Positions 51,572-60,739 of a stretch of 64,000 bases of DNA are shown here, in pieces. The stretch comes from Actinomycetaceae bacterium TAE3-ERU4 (lineage in GTDB: Bacteria > Actinomycetota > Actinomycetes > Actinomycetales > Actinomycetaceae): assembly GCA_019218365.1 (NCBI GenBank), contig JAHUUJ010000004.1, positions 62,001-126,000 of the forward strand, written 5' to 3'. A program made the position numbers and the translations under genes. Below the pieces are notes generated by a model. It worked only from the letters and a program-made list of their open reading frames with translations. It was not told the DNA's origin and made no database searches. Position 1 is the stretch's first letter, and every line of letters begins with the position of its first letter.

Positions 51572-52831
51572 TTATTTCTTCTTGTCAATCGCATTCTGCA
51601 TGTTCTTAACCATGGTCTCCCATGCAACCTTGGGCTCTTCCTTACCACTAACGATGTTAGCTTCAGTTACGCCCCAGAAGTCCCACAAAGCACCCATCTC
51701 GGGAATAGCGGGCATCGAGAAACCACCAGCACCAGCTGCAGAGAAGCCTTGGACGTCAGGGTCGCTAATCTTTTCCGCAACTGCAGGCATAGCCGGTACA
51801 CGCTTACCAATTTCGTACATCTTCTGCTGCGCCTCAGGGGTAGCCAAGTAGTCAACCAAGAACTTGTTTACCAAGAGCTGGTTGTTGGTCTTTGCCGAGG
51901 GGAAGAATGCCTGGACTCCTACGAATGGGCGAGCTTCCTTATCACCAGCCTTAGGAATAGGCAGAACGGTAATGTCCATACCTGCGTCACGGAAAGCGCT
52001 AGTATTCCAGGGGCCGGTCACGGTGAAAGCAGCCTTACCATCGAGGAATGCCTGCTTAGCAATGTCACCGGTGATAGCTGGGTCAAGAATTTTATCCTGT
52101 CCCTGCTTTTTGAGCCATTCAGCGAAAGCGATTCCTTCGGGACCACCAATGGTCAAGTCCGAAGTATATGATCCCTTTTCGTCAAGTTTGAAAGCTTCCG
52201 AGCCAAAAGAAGTTTGGAAGGCATACATGTGGTACGGATCGCCCTTTTCACCCATCTGAACGATGAAGGGATACTGAACGTTAGCCTTCTTGCCTTCTGC
52301 AATCATCTCGTCATAGGTCTTTGGTTCAGCCTTTGTGAGCTTGTTATTACGAACCAATGCAACGTTTTCAATTGCATAGGGAACACCGTAAGTCTGTCCC
52401 TGGTAAGTGACACCAGAAAGAGCTGACTTCGAGAAAGATGAAGCCTTATCCGCAATATCAACGGTACCGACTACACCATTGGAAACTAACTGGCCTAAAC
52501 GGTCATGCGCAAGCACGATAATATCCGGGCCCTTGCCTGTCGGAACCTGGGAGATAAATTCCTTATCCATGTCAGATTCAGACTTCTGAACGACATTTAC
52601 CTTGATATTGTACTTTTCAGAAAAATCTTTAGAAAGATCAGCAACTTGAGAGGATCGCGTATCATCCGCCCAAATTGTTAGCTGACCGTCGACTGCTGCT
52701 CCACCTTCCTGGGTGCTAGCAGACATCTTCCCCTCATCGGTTTCAGCCTCGGTAGAAGTCTTTGTAGAACCACAGGCAGCCATTGAAAGGGCAATTACTG
52801 CAGCGGATCCGATTACTATGCCACGTCGCAT
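51572..52831 (-). CDS. malE: Maltose/maltodextrin-binding lipoprotein MalE
   Basis: 419 residues. Signal peptide with lipobox MAAC, then an MBP-type fold: LTIWADDTRSSQVADLSKDF, GPDIIVLAHDRLGQLVSNG, YGVPYAIENVALVRNN and AAFTVTGPWNTSAF all match MalE. It captures maltose or maltodextrins for MalFG. GGAG lies five bases before the ATG. Divergent from a LacI-family regulator, with an operator-like repeat over the -35 region. Confidence 0.93.
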   Translation of the reverse strand: MRRGIVIGSAAVIALSMAACGSTKTSTEAETDEGKMSASTQEGGAAVDGQLTIWADDTRSSQVADLSKDFSEKYNIKVNVVQKSESDMDKEFISQVPTGKGPDIIVLAHDRLGQLVSNGVVGTVDIADKASSFSKSALSGVTYQGQTYGVPYAIENVALVRNNKLTKAEPKTYDEMIAEGKKANVQYPFIVQMGEKGDPYHMYAFQTSFGSEAFKLDEKGSYTSDLTIGGPEGIAFAEWLKKQGQDKILDPAITGDIAKQAFLDGKAAFTVTGPWNTSAFRDAGMDITVLPIPKAGDKEARPFVGVQAFFPSAKTNNQLLVNKFLVDYLATPEAQQKMYEIGKRVPAMPAVAEKISDPDVQGFSAAGAGGFSMPAIPEMGALWDFWGVTEANIVSGKEEPKVAWETMVKNMQNAIDKKK

Positions 52832-52886
52832 TTGTTCTCCAATCTCAAATCGTGTTCGGTGTTATCCCGAAACGGATTGTAAGCCA

Positions 52887-52919
52887 AAGATACACACTAC
52901 TGAAAGTTTCTGCAACTTT
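52887..52919 (-). promoter_or_regulatory. malE promoter with LacI-type operator
   Basis: On the minus strand TTGCAG (52915-52910) and TATCTT (52892-52887) are separated by 17 bp. The inverted repeat AAAGTT-TCTGC-AACTTT (52903-52919) covers the -35. A matching half-site AAAGTTTC (52963-52970) lies just before the lacI-type gene, suggesting autoregulation. The boxes are seen; binding by the neighbouring regulator is inferred. Confidence 0.65.
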
Positions 52920-52984
52920 TTTCATACATTTTCAGAAAGATTTGTTAGACTAAAAGTCAGTTAAAGTTTCAAAGGAGAAAATGT

Positions 52985-53995
52985 ATGGCCTCCAGAGTAC
53001 GCCTAAACGACATCGCAGAGCTTGCCGGTGTCTCGGTCGCCACCGTCTCACGCGTAGTTAATGGCTCAAATTCAGTACGTAAATCCACTGCCGACGCGGT
53101 AATGGTAGCTATAGATACCCTGGGCTATGATCGCCCGCTAGCCCTTTCTGATGAGTCCCAAGAAACTGTTGGAGTAATTATTCCAGAGCTCACAAACCCA
53201 ATTTTTGCTTCTTTCTCCCATTATCTACAGCTCGAATTGGCACGGCATGGACTAGCTACTTTCATCTGTTCACAAACCCCCGGAGGCTCAAGTGAAAAGC
53301 GGTTACTTGAAGCCCTTACCCAAGCTGGAGTAAAAGGCGTAATTTTTGTCTGTGGTAGACATGCAGACACTCAAGCATCCCTATCGCAATATCACGCTCT
53401 AATTGCTTCGCGAACGCCCTCTGTAATAATCAATGGTCCCCGACAGGAACTCGCGATTCCCTCAATTACCACAAACGACAGCGTTGGAATTACACACGCT
53501 ATCAATCATTTACAATCCCTCGGGCACACCAAAATAGCGCTAGTATGCGGAAGGGACAATGCAATTCCAGCAAAGAATAAGCGAATTGCCTTTGAAACCG
53601 CCATGAGAGCACGTTTCCCAGGAAAAACTCCAATCGTTTTTCCAGCCTTCTACACATTCGAAGGGGGGCAGGCCGCAGCACAAAACGTAATTGATTCCAA
53701 AGTAACCGCAGTTATTGCCGGATCTGACTTACTAGCTTTGGGAGTTATCTATGCACTACGACAAAACGGCATTAAGGTCCCACAAGAAATTTCAGTGATT
53801 GGAATGGATGATTCCCCTCTGATTACCCTTACAGATCCTCCCTTAACTACCTTGCGTCAACCAGTACAAAAAATGGTGACCGCCGCGGTGGAGATTCTCC
53901 GCGAACAAATGGGAAACTCAACGACCCCACAAAAACAGCTCACTTTCGTGCCTGATTTAATAGTCAGAGGATCAACAGCAGCTTTGACAGAATAA
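52985..53995 (+). CDS. LacI-family regulator of the mal operon
   Basis: 336 residues. The HTH LNDIAELAGVSVATVSRVVN and hinge helix SVRKSTADAVMVAIDTLGY are canonical, followed by a periplasmic-binding-protein-like sensor domain (GVIIPELTNPIFASFSHYL, VIAGSDLLALGVIYALRQNG). AAGGAG lies seven bases before the ATG. Divergent from malE; it probably represses malEFG and responds to maltose, maltodextrin or a derivative. Ligand identity is inferred from context. Confidence 0.92.
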   Translation: MASRVRLNDIAELAGVSVATVSRVVNGSNSVRKSTADAVMVAIDTLGYDRPLALSDESQETVGVIIPELTNPIFASFSHYLQLELARHGLATFICSQTPGGSSEKRLLEALTQAGVKGVIFVCGRHADTQASLSQYHALIASRTPSVIINGPRQELAIPSITTNDSVGITHAINHLQSLGHTKIALVCGRDNAIPAKNKRIAFETAMRARFPGKTPIVFPAFYTFEGGQAAAQNVIDSKVTAVIAGSDLLALGVIYALRQNGIKVPQEISVIGMDDSPLITLTDPPLTTLRQPVQKMVTAAVEILREQMGNSTTPQKQLTFVPDLIVRGSTAALTE

Positions 53996-54098
53996 TATCG
54001 AACATCAATAAGTGTTATATAATCCTAAATTTTTTAAATGAAATGAAAAGATATAACAGCTAAGCTAGAGGACAAAGAAAAACTAACTTGGAGTAACA

Positions 54099-54503
54099 AT
54101 GCAGCGTATGACCCGCCAGCGTGCAGCGATTGAAAAGCAACTGGCTGAAACCGACCAGTTCAAGTCGGCCCAAAATCTCCACGATGATTTGAAAGCAAAC
54201 GGGCACACCATCGGTCTCGCAACAGTTTACCGGACATTACAATCTATGGCTCTAGCTGGAGAGGTTGATGTGGTTCGTACCGAAGAAGGCGAAGCTATGT
54301 ACCGTCGCTGTATCGGGTACGAACACCACCACCACCTAATCTGCCGTGAATGTAATAAAACAGTCGAGATTTCATCTGAAGCAATAGAAAAATGGGTACA
54401 GGCAGTTGCCGCCGAATACGGATACGTAGATGTTGAGCATACCGCAGACCTAGTCGGGTGCTGCACCCAGTGTGCTGAACGTACAGAAGAAACAGAATTC
54501 TAA
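54099..54503 (+). CDS. zur: Fur-family regulator, probable zinc uptake regulator Zur
   Basis: 134 residues. The winged HTH (TIGLATVYRTLQSMALAGEV) is followed by the dimerisation domain with HHHH (residues 76-79), Cys82-x2-Cys85 (HLICRECNKTVE) and Cys122-x2-Cys125, the structural Zn site. The position next to uppS-recO-era is the standard actinobacterial zur/furB locus. With Zn it should repress uptake genes through Zur boxes; one candidate box lies at 32845 upstream of the SmtB-like gene. GGAG precedes the ATG; TATAAT occurs at 54018. Fur or another subclass is less likely. Confidence 0.88.
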   Translation: MQRMTRQRAAIEKQLAETDQFKSAQNLHDDLKANGHTIGLATVYRTLQSMALAGEVDVVRTEEGEAMYRRCIGYEHHHHLICRECNKTVEISSEAIEKWVQAVAAEYGYVDVEHTADLVGCCTQCAERTEETEF

Positions 54504-54545
54504 TTAAGAAGGGGGCTAAATGAAATGTTTTCCCCCTTCTTAATT
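54502..54545. terminator. Bidirectional terminator between zur and uppS
   Basis: AATTAAGAAGGGGG (54502-54515) pairs with CCCCCTTCTTAATT (54532-54545), overlapping both stop codons of two convergent genes; T-rich sequence follows on the plus strand. Confidence 0.88.
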
Positions 54546-55335
54546 AACTTTTTTCTATTTCCTCACGCGCCCCGCCAAAACGACGCTGACGACCAGAATA
54601 TTCAGTGAGTATCTCCCAAAGCGGGAAACGGCCAAAATCAGGCCAAGCTAAAGTAGCAAAATACATTTCCGCATAAGCACACTGCCAAAGAAGATAATTA
54701 GAAAGCCTTTGCTCCCCAGATGTACGAATCAATAAATCTACATCGGGCACATCAGGCAGATATAGATAACGTCCAAAGGTTGATTCCCTGATACGTTCTG
54801 GATTTAGGTTCCCTTGGGCCACATCCATAGCCAATCGTTGAGCCGCATCGGTAATTTCCGCACGTCCCCCATAGTTTAAATTCATCACAAGAGTAAGACC
54901 AGTATTTTGGGAGGTGAGCTCTTGAGCCCGTTCCAGCTCCGCAATTACTGATTTCCACAAGCGAGGACGGCGTCCACTCCAGCGAACTCTTACATTCCAC
55001 TCATTAAGCTGATCACAACGGGCTCGCAATACATCACGCGAATATCCCATCAAAAAACGGACTTCAGCCGGAGAGCGTCGCCAGTTCTCTGTTGAAAACG
55101 CATATACCGAAAGATACTTAACCCCAGCTTCAATCGCCCCAGCAACAGTATCCAAAAGCGCCAATTCACCTACTTTATGCCCCTCCGTACGAGGTAATCC
55201 ACGAGAATTAGCCCAACGACCGTTACCGTCCATAATTATTGCAACATGAGCAGGAACAGATTTTTCCCGCAGTTCAGGAGGAATAATATCTGGATTAGCA
55301 AAAGGCGGAATAATCTCCCGCTTCATTTCCAACAT
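54544..55335 (-). CDS. uppS: Isoprenyl (undecaprenyl/decaprenyl) diphosphate synthase
   Basis: 263-residue cis-prenyltransferase making the polyprenyl carrier for cell-wall and glycan synthesis. The P-loop-like HVAIIMDGNGRWA motif with its catalytic Asp, STENWRRS and the C-terminal DLLIRTSGEQRLSNYLLWQ are present (quoted in part). The longest frame starts at 55389, but ATG 55335, overlapping the recO TAA as TAATG and preceded by AAGGGG, is the better start. Its product could also carry the sugars of the Gtr-like cassette at 27-32 kb. Confidence 0.95.
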   Translation of the reverse strand: MLEMKREIIPPFANPDIIPPELREKSVPAHVAIIMDGNGRWANSRGLPRTEGHKVGELALLDTVAGAIEAGVKYLSVYAFSTENWRRSPAEVRFLMGYSRDVLRARCDQLNEWNVRVRWSGRRPRLWKSVIAELERAQELTSQNTGLTLVMNLNYGGRAEITDAAQRLAMDVAQGNLNPERIRESTFGRYLYLPDVPDVDLLIRTSGEQRLSNYLLWQCAYAEMYFATLAWPDFGRFPLWEILTEYSGRQRRFGGAREEIEKS

Positions 55336-56072
55336 TACTGTCCCCTTTCCCTCACCGACAAAGACTTCAAGCGACGTTCTAGATGCCACTGGGCATAGCG
55401 GCTAATAACCGTAACTAGCTGGGATGCAAGTGACGGCGGATATTGTCCAGCCGCTCCCCAGGCCGCCCGACTAAGCAAGTCTCCTAATACAAAAAAATCC
55501 GGAGAATAAGCCGGCAATCCTTCCCCCGCACCACATTCTGCACACAGTCCCCCACCGGAAACTATAGAAAAGAAAAGCAAATTTTCCTGCCCGCAAAGAG
55601 CGCACGAAGATAGAGCCGGTTGCCATCCTTCCAAAGCCAAAGCTCGTAACAGATAGGACGAAACTACAAAATCTGGTCCATGTCTACGGCGAGCCAAAGC
55701 ATTAAGTGCTCCTACTAACAAATCATACGCTTCAGCAGAAGGCGAAGAGGCTTCAGTTAAGCGTTCTGCACACTCGAGCATCAAAGCAGCCGCAGTATAA
55801 AGATTATAGTCTGGAGCTATTAGCATCCCGAAAGGATAAATCAATTCAGCCTGAGTAAGTATGTCAAGAGAACGTCCCTCATGGAATTGGGCATCAACAA
55901 CCCCGAACGGCTCCACCCTCGCCCCAAATTTAGAACTCGTTCGTCGCACTCCCTTAGCAACTGCTCGAAACAGTCCCTTTTGTCGACCCAAAAAAGTAAC
56001 AATCCTATCGGATTCACCTAACTTATGAGTTCGTAAAACAACCGCCCGATCGCGATACAAACGAGATGGCAT
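55335..56072 (-). CDS. recO: DNA repair protein RecO
   Basis: 245 residues: N-terminal OB domain (YRDRAVVLRTHKLGESDRIV), a helical middle and a zinc-binding C-terminal part with CALCGQ and CAECGA. It loads RecA on SSB-coated DNA in the RecFOR pathway. One-base overlap with uppS; six bases after the era stop. Normal length. Confidence 0.95.
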   Translation of the reverse strand: MPSRLYRDRAVVLRTHKLGESDRIVTFLGRQKGLFRAVAKGVRRTSSKFGARVEPFGVVDAQFHEGRSLDILTQAELIYPFGMLIAPDYNLYTAAALMLECAERLTEASSPSAEAYDLLVGALNALARRRHGPDFVVSSYLLRALALEGWQPALSSCALCGQENLLFFSIVSGGGLCAECGAGEGLPAYSPDFFVLGDLLSRAAWGAAGQYPPSLASQLVTVISRYAQWHLERRLKSLSVRERGQ

Positions 56073-56078
56073 AGCTCG

Positions 56079-57038
56079 CTAGAACCCTAGTCGCCCCAGC
56101 ATCTTCGGGTCTGATTGCCAGTCTTTAGCCGTTCGCACGTGTAAATCCAGGAAAACACGACGACCTAGCAAAGCCGTTATTTGTCGTCGTGCTTTGGCGC
56201 CAACCTCTCGCAAACGCTTTCCGCCTTTACCGATGATAATTCCCTTTTGGCTGTCTCTTTCAACAAAAATATTCACATGAATATCAACCATGGTCGGTTC
56301 TTTGCCGGAACGCTGAGCAGCATTATGAGGCTCACGTTCAATAATTTCTTCCACCTGTACAGCCAAAGAGTGCGGTAATTCTTCCCTCACACCTTCCAAA
56401 GCCGCTTCACGAATTAGTTCCGCCATCAGCACTCGCTCTGGTTCATCGGTTAGCTCTCCCTCGGGGTAAAGAGGGGGGCTGAGAGGCAAATGTTCCAAAA
56501 TAACGCTGACTAGGTCGTCTACCTGAGTACCTTTTAAGCCAGAAGTCGGAATAATGGCAGCCCACTGCCCTAACTTGTCAATATCCATAAGATGCTCCAG
56601 CATTCGCTCGCGCGAAACCGAATCACTCTTTGTGGCAACGGCAATAACTGGAGTCTTTAGCTGCTTTAGCTCATTGGCAATAAACTTATCGCCCGGACCA
56701 ATTTTTTGATTAGCAGGCAGACAAAAAAGTATTACGTCAACCTCCATCAAGGTTTCCCTAACCATATCGTTAAGGCGTTTTCCCAAAAGAGTCCGCGGGC
56801 GATGATATCCAGGGGTATCTACGAGGACAATCTGCCCCTCCGAACGGTGCACAATCCCGCGAATTGGGTGACGCGTCGTCTCCGGACGATCAGACATAAT
56901 CGCGATTTTTTGGCCTACTAATGCATTAGTCAAAGTAGATTTACCAACATTTGGACGTCCCACTAAACAGGCAAAACCAGCCCGGAAGTTGGGATCAAAA
57001 TTAGTAATTAAACCACTCGTGCTAGAGGACTGTTCCAC
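56079..57038 (-). CDS. era: GTPase Era
   Basis: 319-residue Era, a 30S assembly GTPase. G1 GRPNVGKST, G3 DTPGYH and a G4 variant TKSD (ATKSDSV in place of NKxD), common in actinobacterial Era; the C-terminal KH domain has the KGIIIGKGGKRLREVGAKAR loop. It lies between the CNNM-type gene and recO, all co-directional. Confidence 0.95.
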   Translation of the reverse strand: MEQSSSTSGLITNFDPNFRAGFACLVGRPNVGKSTLTNALVGQKIAIMSDRPETTRHPIRGIVHRSEGQIVLVDTPGYHRPRTLLGKRLNDMVRETLMEVDVILFCLPANQKIGPGDKFIANELKQLKTPVIAVATKSDSVSRERMLEHLMDIDKLGQWAAIIPTSGLKGTQVDDLVSVILEHLPLSPPLYPEGELTDEPERVLMAELIREAALEGVREELPHSLAVQVEEIIEREPHNAAQRSGKEPTMVDIHVNIFVERDSQKGIIIGKGGKRLREVGAKARRQITALLGRRVFLDLHVRTAKDWQSDPKMLGRLGF

Positions 57039-57092
57039 CGCTACTCCTAAAATCTCGTTATCCCCACGGACCTAGCCGTGGCTTACATCAGA

Positions 57093-58394
57093 CTACACGT
57101 CTCTTGGCTCGGGCGCCCTAGATACACGATAATTAGCGACCTGTTTACGCCTTCCAATCGCTTCTAATGCCGTAATCTCTAGTCCTTTAACACTAACACT
57201 GGCCCCGGGAAGTGGAACTTTATTTAAAATCTTCGCCACTAGACCGCCGACAGAATCAACGTCCTCATCGTCTAGCTCAAACCCAAATATTTCTCCCAGC
57301 TCGTCAATCGGGAGACGTGAAGGAACGCTCCAAACCCCAGGTTCTAACTCACGCGGCTCATGTTCCTTGGCATCATGCTCATCAGTTAGTTCACCAACTA
57401 CTTCTTCCAAAAGGTCCTCCAGGGTTACCAGACCTGCTATGCCGCCCCACTCGTCAACCGCCAAGGCCAAATGGAAAGAATCTCGCTGCATCATACGGAG
57501 CAAATCATCCGCATATAAAGTTTCCGGAATAAAATGTGCCGGACGCATTACTACTGTGACTAGATTTTTCGACTCACCTGCGTTGGTCATTAAACGACGC
57601 ATGCAATCCTTGAAGTAAATGACCCCTTTAATATCGTCCGAATCATCCCCCACTACCGGAATACGAGAAAAACCAGAACGAACAAAAAGATGCATCGCCT
57701 TTTCTAAACTCTGATCATCACCGATAGTGATCATCTCAGTACGAGGAAGCATTACTTCCCGAACCAACGTCTGCCCCAACTCAAAAACAGAACGTAGCAT
57801 CTGCCGATCTTCATCTTCGAATAGTTCGGCTTCCCCAACTTGATCTACCATTTCGCGTAAATCATCGGCCATCTCATGGCGTGCTTCAGCCTCCGTCTGC
57901 GTAGAGGTATTGCGTAATCCACCAAAAAAACGAAGTAGGGGATCAAAAACAGTATTTACGCGAATGCAAACATTTGTCAGCCAGCGTAGCGAAAGCATCG
58001 TTCCCTCGGGCCAGCGTACCGAGAACTGTCGCGGAATAGTAGAACCTAAAATTGCCAGCAATCCCCAGTTAGTAAATAAAGCTACCAGGCTAACAATCCA
58101 CCAAGACCAGTCAGTTTGTATGAAAACTAGCGTCAAGAAAATAGTTGATAAAGTCTGAAAAAATAATCGAACCGAACGAACTGAACGAGCTGTGCGATCC
58201 CTATCGCTAACTTGGGCGAGAACTATCTCGCCCCCACGTCGGCCGTCCTCTACCAAGTCTTCAGCGCTAGCTCGGCTAAGCCTCTCCAGGGAACGTTCAA
58301 CAGCATTCAACGCCCCGGAAAGCAGATAGAATAGAATCGCAACTATTGTCAGAGTAATTCCGGGGATTTCTGCCGCTCTGTCTACTACCACCAT
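57093..58394 (-). CDS. CNNM/CorC-type (hemolysin-family) membrane protein with CBS pair
   Basis: 433 residues: N-terminal DUF21 membrane domain (about 1-130, three to four helices), a CBS pair (about 215-330, containing VREVMLPRTEMITI, SGFSRIPVVGDDSDDIKGV and DEWGGIAGLVTLEDLLEEVVGE) and a C-terminal CorC_HlyC domain (about 345-425). Related proteins export Mg2+ or Co2+; the older name hemolysin is not supported by function. Its ATG overlaps the ybeY stop (TGATG). Confidence 0.9.
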   Translation of the reverse strand: MVVVDRAAEIPGITLTIVAILFYLLSGALNAVERSLERLSRASAEDLVEDGRRGGEIVLAQVSDRDRTARSVRSVRLFFQTLSTIFLTLVFIQTDWSWWIVSLVALFTNWGLLAILGSTIPRQFSVRWPEGTMLSLRWLTNVCIRVNTVFDPLLRFFGGLRNTSTQTEAEARHEMADDLREMVDQVGEAELFEDEDRQMLRSVFELGQTLVREVMLPRTEMITIGDDQSLEKAMHLFVRSGFSRIPVVGDDSDDIKGVIYFKDCMRRLMTNAGESKNLVTVVMRPAHFIPETLYADDLLRMMQRDSFHLALAVDEWGGIAGLVTLEDLLEEVVGELTDEHDAKEHEPRELEPGVWSVPSRLPIDELGEIFGFELDDEDVDSVGGLVAKILNKVPLPGASVSVKGLEITALEAIGRRKQVANYRVSRAPEPRDV

Positions 58395-58855
58395 CAGTTA
58401 GACTCTCTAGTTGCCAAAAACTCCAATAGCAAACGACGCTGCAGCGGAAACATCACCGCTTCGTCCTCTGGTTCCGCATGATCATAACCAAGCAAATGCA
58501 AAATACCGTGCACAAGTAATAAAAGCATTTCCTCAATTGCGGCATGCCCCGCTTCGAGTGCCTGAGCGCGCGCGACCTGAGGACAAATTACAATGTCACC
58601 CAAAGTTCCCTCAGCAACCGGAGCCATCTGCGTTCCCGGACGTAACTCATCCATAGGAAAACTCATTACATCAGTAGGGCCCGGTAAGTCTAACCACTGG
58701 ATATGAAGTTGCTCCATTGGTTCAGGATCTATAAATAAAACAGACATATCAACTGCCTGCGATACATGCATCTTTCCAAAGACAAACTTAGCGCAGTCAA
58801 CAAACTCGCCAATCTCAACTGATTCATCAGTTTCGTTCGATACTTCAATACTCAT
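58394..58855 (-). CDS. ybeY: Endoribonuclease YbeY
   Basis: 153-residue zinc endoribonuclease for rRNA 3'-end maturation and quality control. The H-x3-H-x5-H motif is in LVHGILHLLGYDHAEPEDE, preceded by the LDLPGPTDVMSFPMDE segment. It lies 19 bp after phoH and overlaps the CNNM-type gene by one base, the standard phoH-ybeY order. Confidence 0.95.
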   Translation of the reverse strand: MSIEVSNETDESVEIGEFVDCAKFVFGKMHVSQAVDMSVLFIDPEPMEQLHIQWLDLPGPTDVMSFPMDELRPGTQMAPVAEGTLGDIVICPQVARAQALEAGHAAIEEMLLLLVHGILHLLGYDHAEPEDEAVMFPLQRRLLLEFLATRESN

Positions 58856-58874
58856 CGTCGTTCCTTAACTGGCC

Positions 58875-59909
58875 TCAACGGCGCTTCCGCGGAGAAATAC
58901 TATCAACTACATGTACCGCATCCCAACGCTCATAAGCATCGATGATGCGCGAAACCAGTTCATGACGCACCACGTCATTACTGTTTAAATGCACAAATTC
59001 AATTCCTTCTATTCCGTCTAGGACTCCCTCAATTACTTTCAATCCAGACTGTACCCCACCGGGTAAATCAACTTGAGATGTATCGCCCGTTACTACCACT
59101 GTCGAATTAAAACCTAAGCGGGTAAGGAACATCTTCATCTGCTGCGGAGTCGTATTTTGCGCTTCATCCAAAATAATGAAACTATCGTTCAAAGTACGTC
59201 CACGCATATAGGCTAAAGGCGCCACTTCAATAGTCCCCGCGGCCATCAATTTAGGCAGAGCTTCCTCATCCAACATGTCATGTAAAGCGTCATATAGGGG
59301 TCGCAGGTAAGGATCTATCTTCTCCGTTAATGATCCAGGCAAAAAACCTAGTGATTCCCCTGCTTCAACAGCAGGACGAGTTAAGACAATCCGACGTACT
59401 CGCCCGGACAGTAAAGCCCATACCGCCTTAGCCATCGCGAGATACGTTTTTCCCGTACCGGCCGGACCAATCCCAAAAACGATAGTGTTGTTTTCTATTG
59501 CCTCAACGTAACGGCTCTGCCCAGCAGATTGCGGACGAATTTTTTTGCCCCGCACTGACAAGACGTCCTCGCTTACCAAAGAAGAAGCATCAGCCCGTAC
59601 GGACTGGTTAAGAAGCTGAACTGCCCGCGAAACTGCCTGAACATCCAATGGAGTACCAGTTTTTGCAACTGCCACTAATTCCTGGAGCAACTCCACAATC
59701 ATCTCTACCTGAGTGCCCGGCCCGGTAAGTGTTATATCGGGGCCACGCACGACAAACTTCGTCTGCGCAAACCCCTCCTCAATTACCCGCATTATGCTGT
59801 CGTTCATGCCATAGACTAAAAGAGGGTTTACCTCCGGCGGCAAAGAAAAGGTTCGAGATTCAACAAATGTATTAGCTGTTACATTTTCGGATTGAAAATT
59901 TGGAGTCAT
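58875..59909 (-). CDS. phoH: PhoH-family ATPase
   Basis: 344 residues with Walker A GPAGTGKTYLAM, Walker B SFIILDEAQNTTPQQMK and the VVVTGDTSQVDLPGG motif. An N-terminal KH-like segment (about 25-80) precedes the ATPase. PhoH proteins are thought to act in RNA metabolism, possibly as helicases working with YbeY, encoded next. The start ATG has only a weak ribosome-binding site. Confidence 0.93.
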   Translation of the reverse strand: MTPNFQSENVTANTFVESRTFSLPPEVNPLLVYGMNDSIMRVIEEGFAQTKFVVRGPDITLTGPGTQVEMIVELLQELVAVAKTGTPLDVQAVSRAVQLLNQSVRADASSLVSEDVLSVRGKKIRPQSAGQSRYVEAIENNTIVFGIGPAGTGKTYLAMAKAVWALLSGRVRRIVLTRPAVEAGESLGFLPGSLTEKIDPYLRPLYDALHDMLDEEALPKLMAAGTIEVAPLAYMRGRTLNDSFIILDEAQNTTPQQMKMFLTRLGFNSTVVVTGDTSQVDLPGGVQSGLKVIEGVLDGIEGIEFVHLNSNDVVRHELVSRIIDAYERWDAVHVVDSISPRKRR

Positions 59910-59970
59910 TAAAAACCAGTCTCTGGATGATAGATACTACCTATACTAAAGGGCAAAACAATCCCTTGTC

Positions 59971-60738
59971 TCACGAATCTTGGTTTTCTTCCCAAACCCC
60001 CATAGCATAGCTAATTGCAGAAAGAGCAACAGTAGCTGCTGTAGAGGACCGAAGAACAGTATTCCCTAAACGAATTGGACGAGCCCCGGCAGCAGTAAAA
60101 TTCTCCATCTCATTGGGGCTAATTCCTCCTTCCGGGCCAACAATTAGCCAAACTTCATTCTTCAGGCCCGAAGACAGAACGAAAGACAAAGGTATTTCTG
60201 TTGCCTCATCTAATACCAGTACCAAGGCACCTCTTTCACAAGCCAAACGGACTCTCTGAAAAAGAGATTTCGAGTTCAAAACAGCGTTAATTCCTGGAAG
60301 GTAGGCGCGACGCGATTGCTTCATCGCAGACAAAGCTACCGATTCCCATTTTTTAACAAGTTTAGAAGCTTTCTCCCCACTTACTCGAACAATTGATCTT
60401 TCTGCCTGCCAAGGAATAAAAAAATGCGCTCCGACTTCAGTGCTGGTTTCTACTGACTGCTCATCGCGTCCGCCCTTGGCTAATGCCTGAACAACAGTAA
60501 AATGCGGCTGAATAGCATCCTTCCTTTGCGCGAGTACCGTAACCTCCAGGCAATCTTGTTGCCAGTTCTTAGCACAACAGACAAAACGAGTTCCAATTCC
60601 ATCGACCAAGTCCAGCTCTTGTCCCGGCGCAATTCGCATTACCCGCGCGTGTTTCGCTTCAGTCCCGGTAAGCAAAAATTGTTTACCGGGAACCGGGATT
60701 TTTTCTTCAGTACGAACAAGAAAAACGGGATTAGTCAC
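59971..60738 (-). CDS. rsmE: 16S rRNA (uracil(1498)-N3)-methyltransferase
   Basis: 255-residue SPOUT methyltransferase. The knot region is seen in LIVGPEGGISPNEMENF and IRLGNTVLRSSTAATVALSA; an N-terminal PUA-like domain has GTEAKHARVMRIAPGQEL. The longest frame starts at 60789 inside dnaJ; GTG 60738, one base after the dnaJ TAA, gives the usual N-terminus, although its ribosome-binding site is weak. Standard dnaJ-rsmE order. Confidence 0.92.
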   Translation of the reverse strand: MTNPVFLVRTEEKIPVPGKQFLLTGTEAKHARVMRIAPGQELDLVDGIGTRFVCCAKNWQQDCLEVTVLAQRKDAIQPHFTVVQALAKGGRDEQSVETSTEVGAHFFIPWQAERSIVRVSGEKASKLVKKWESVALSAMKQSRRAYLPGINAVLNSKSLFQRVRLACERGALVLVLDEATEIPLSFVLSSGLKNEVWLIVGPEGGISPNEMENFTAAGARPIRLGNTVLRSSTAATVALSAISYAMGVWEENQDS

Positions 60739-60739
60739 C

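Noticed and set aside
53984-54023. zur promoter built from TTGACA (53984) and TATAAT (54018)
   Set aside because: The 28-bp spacing is too long for a normal sigma-70-type promoter; only the TATAAT remains plausible.
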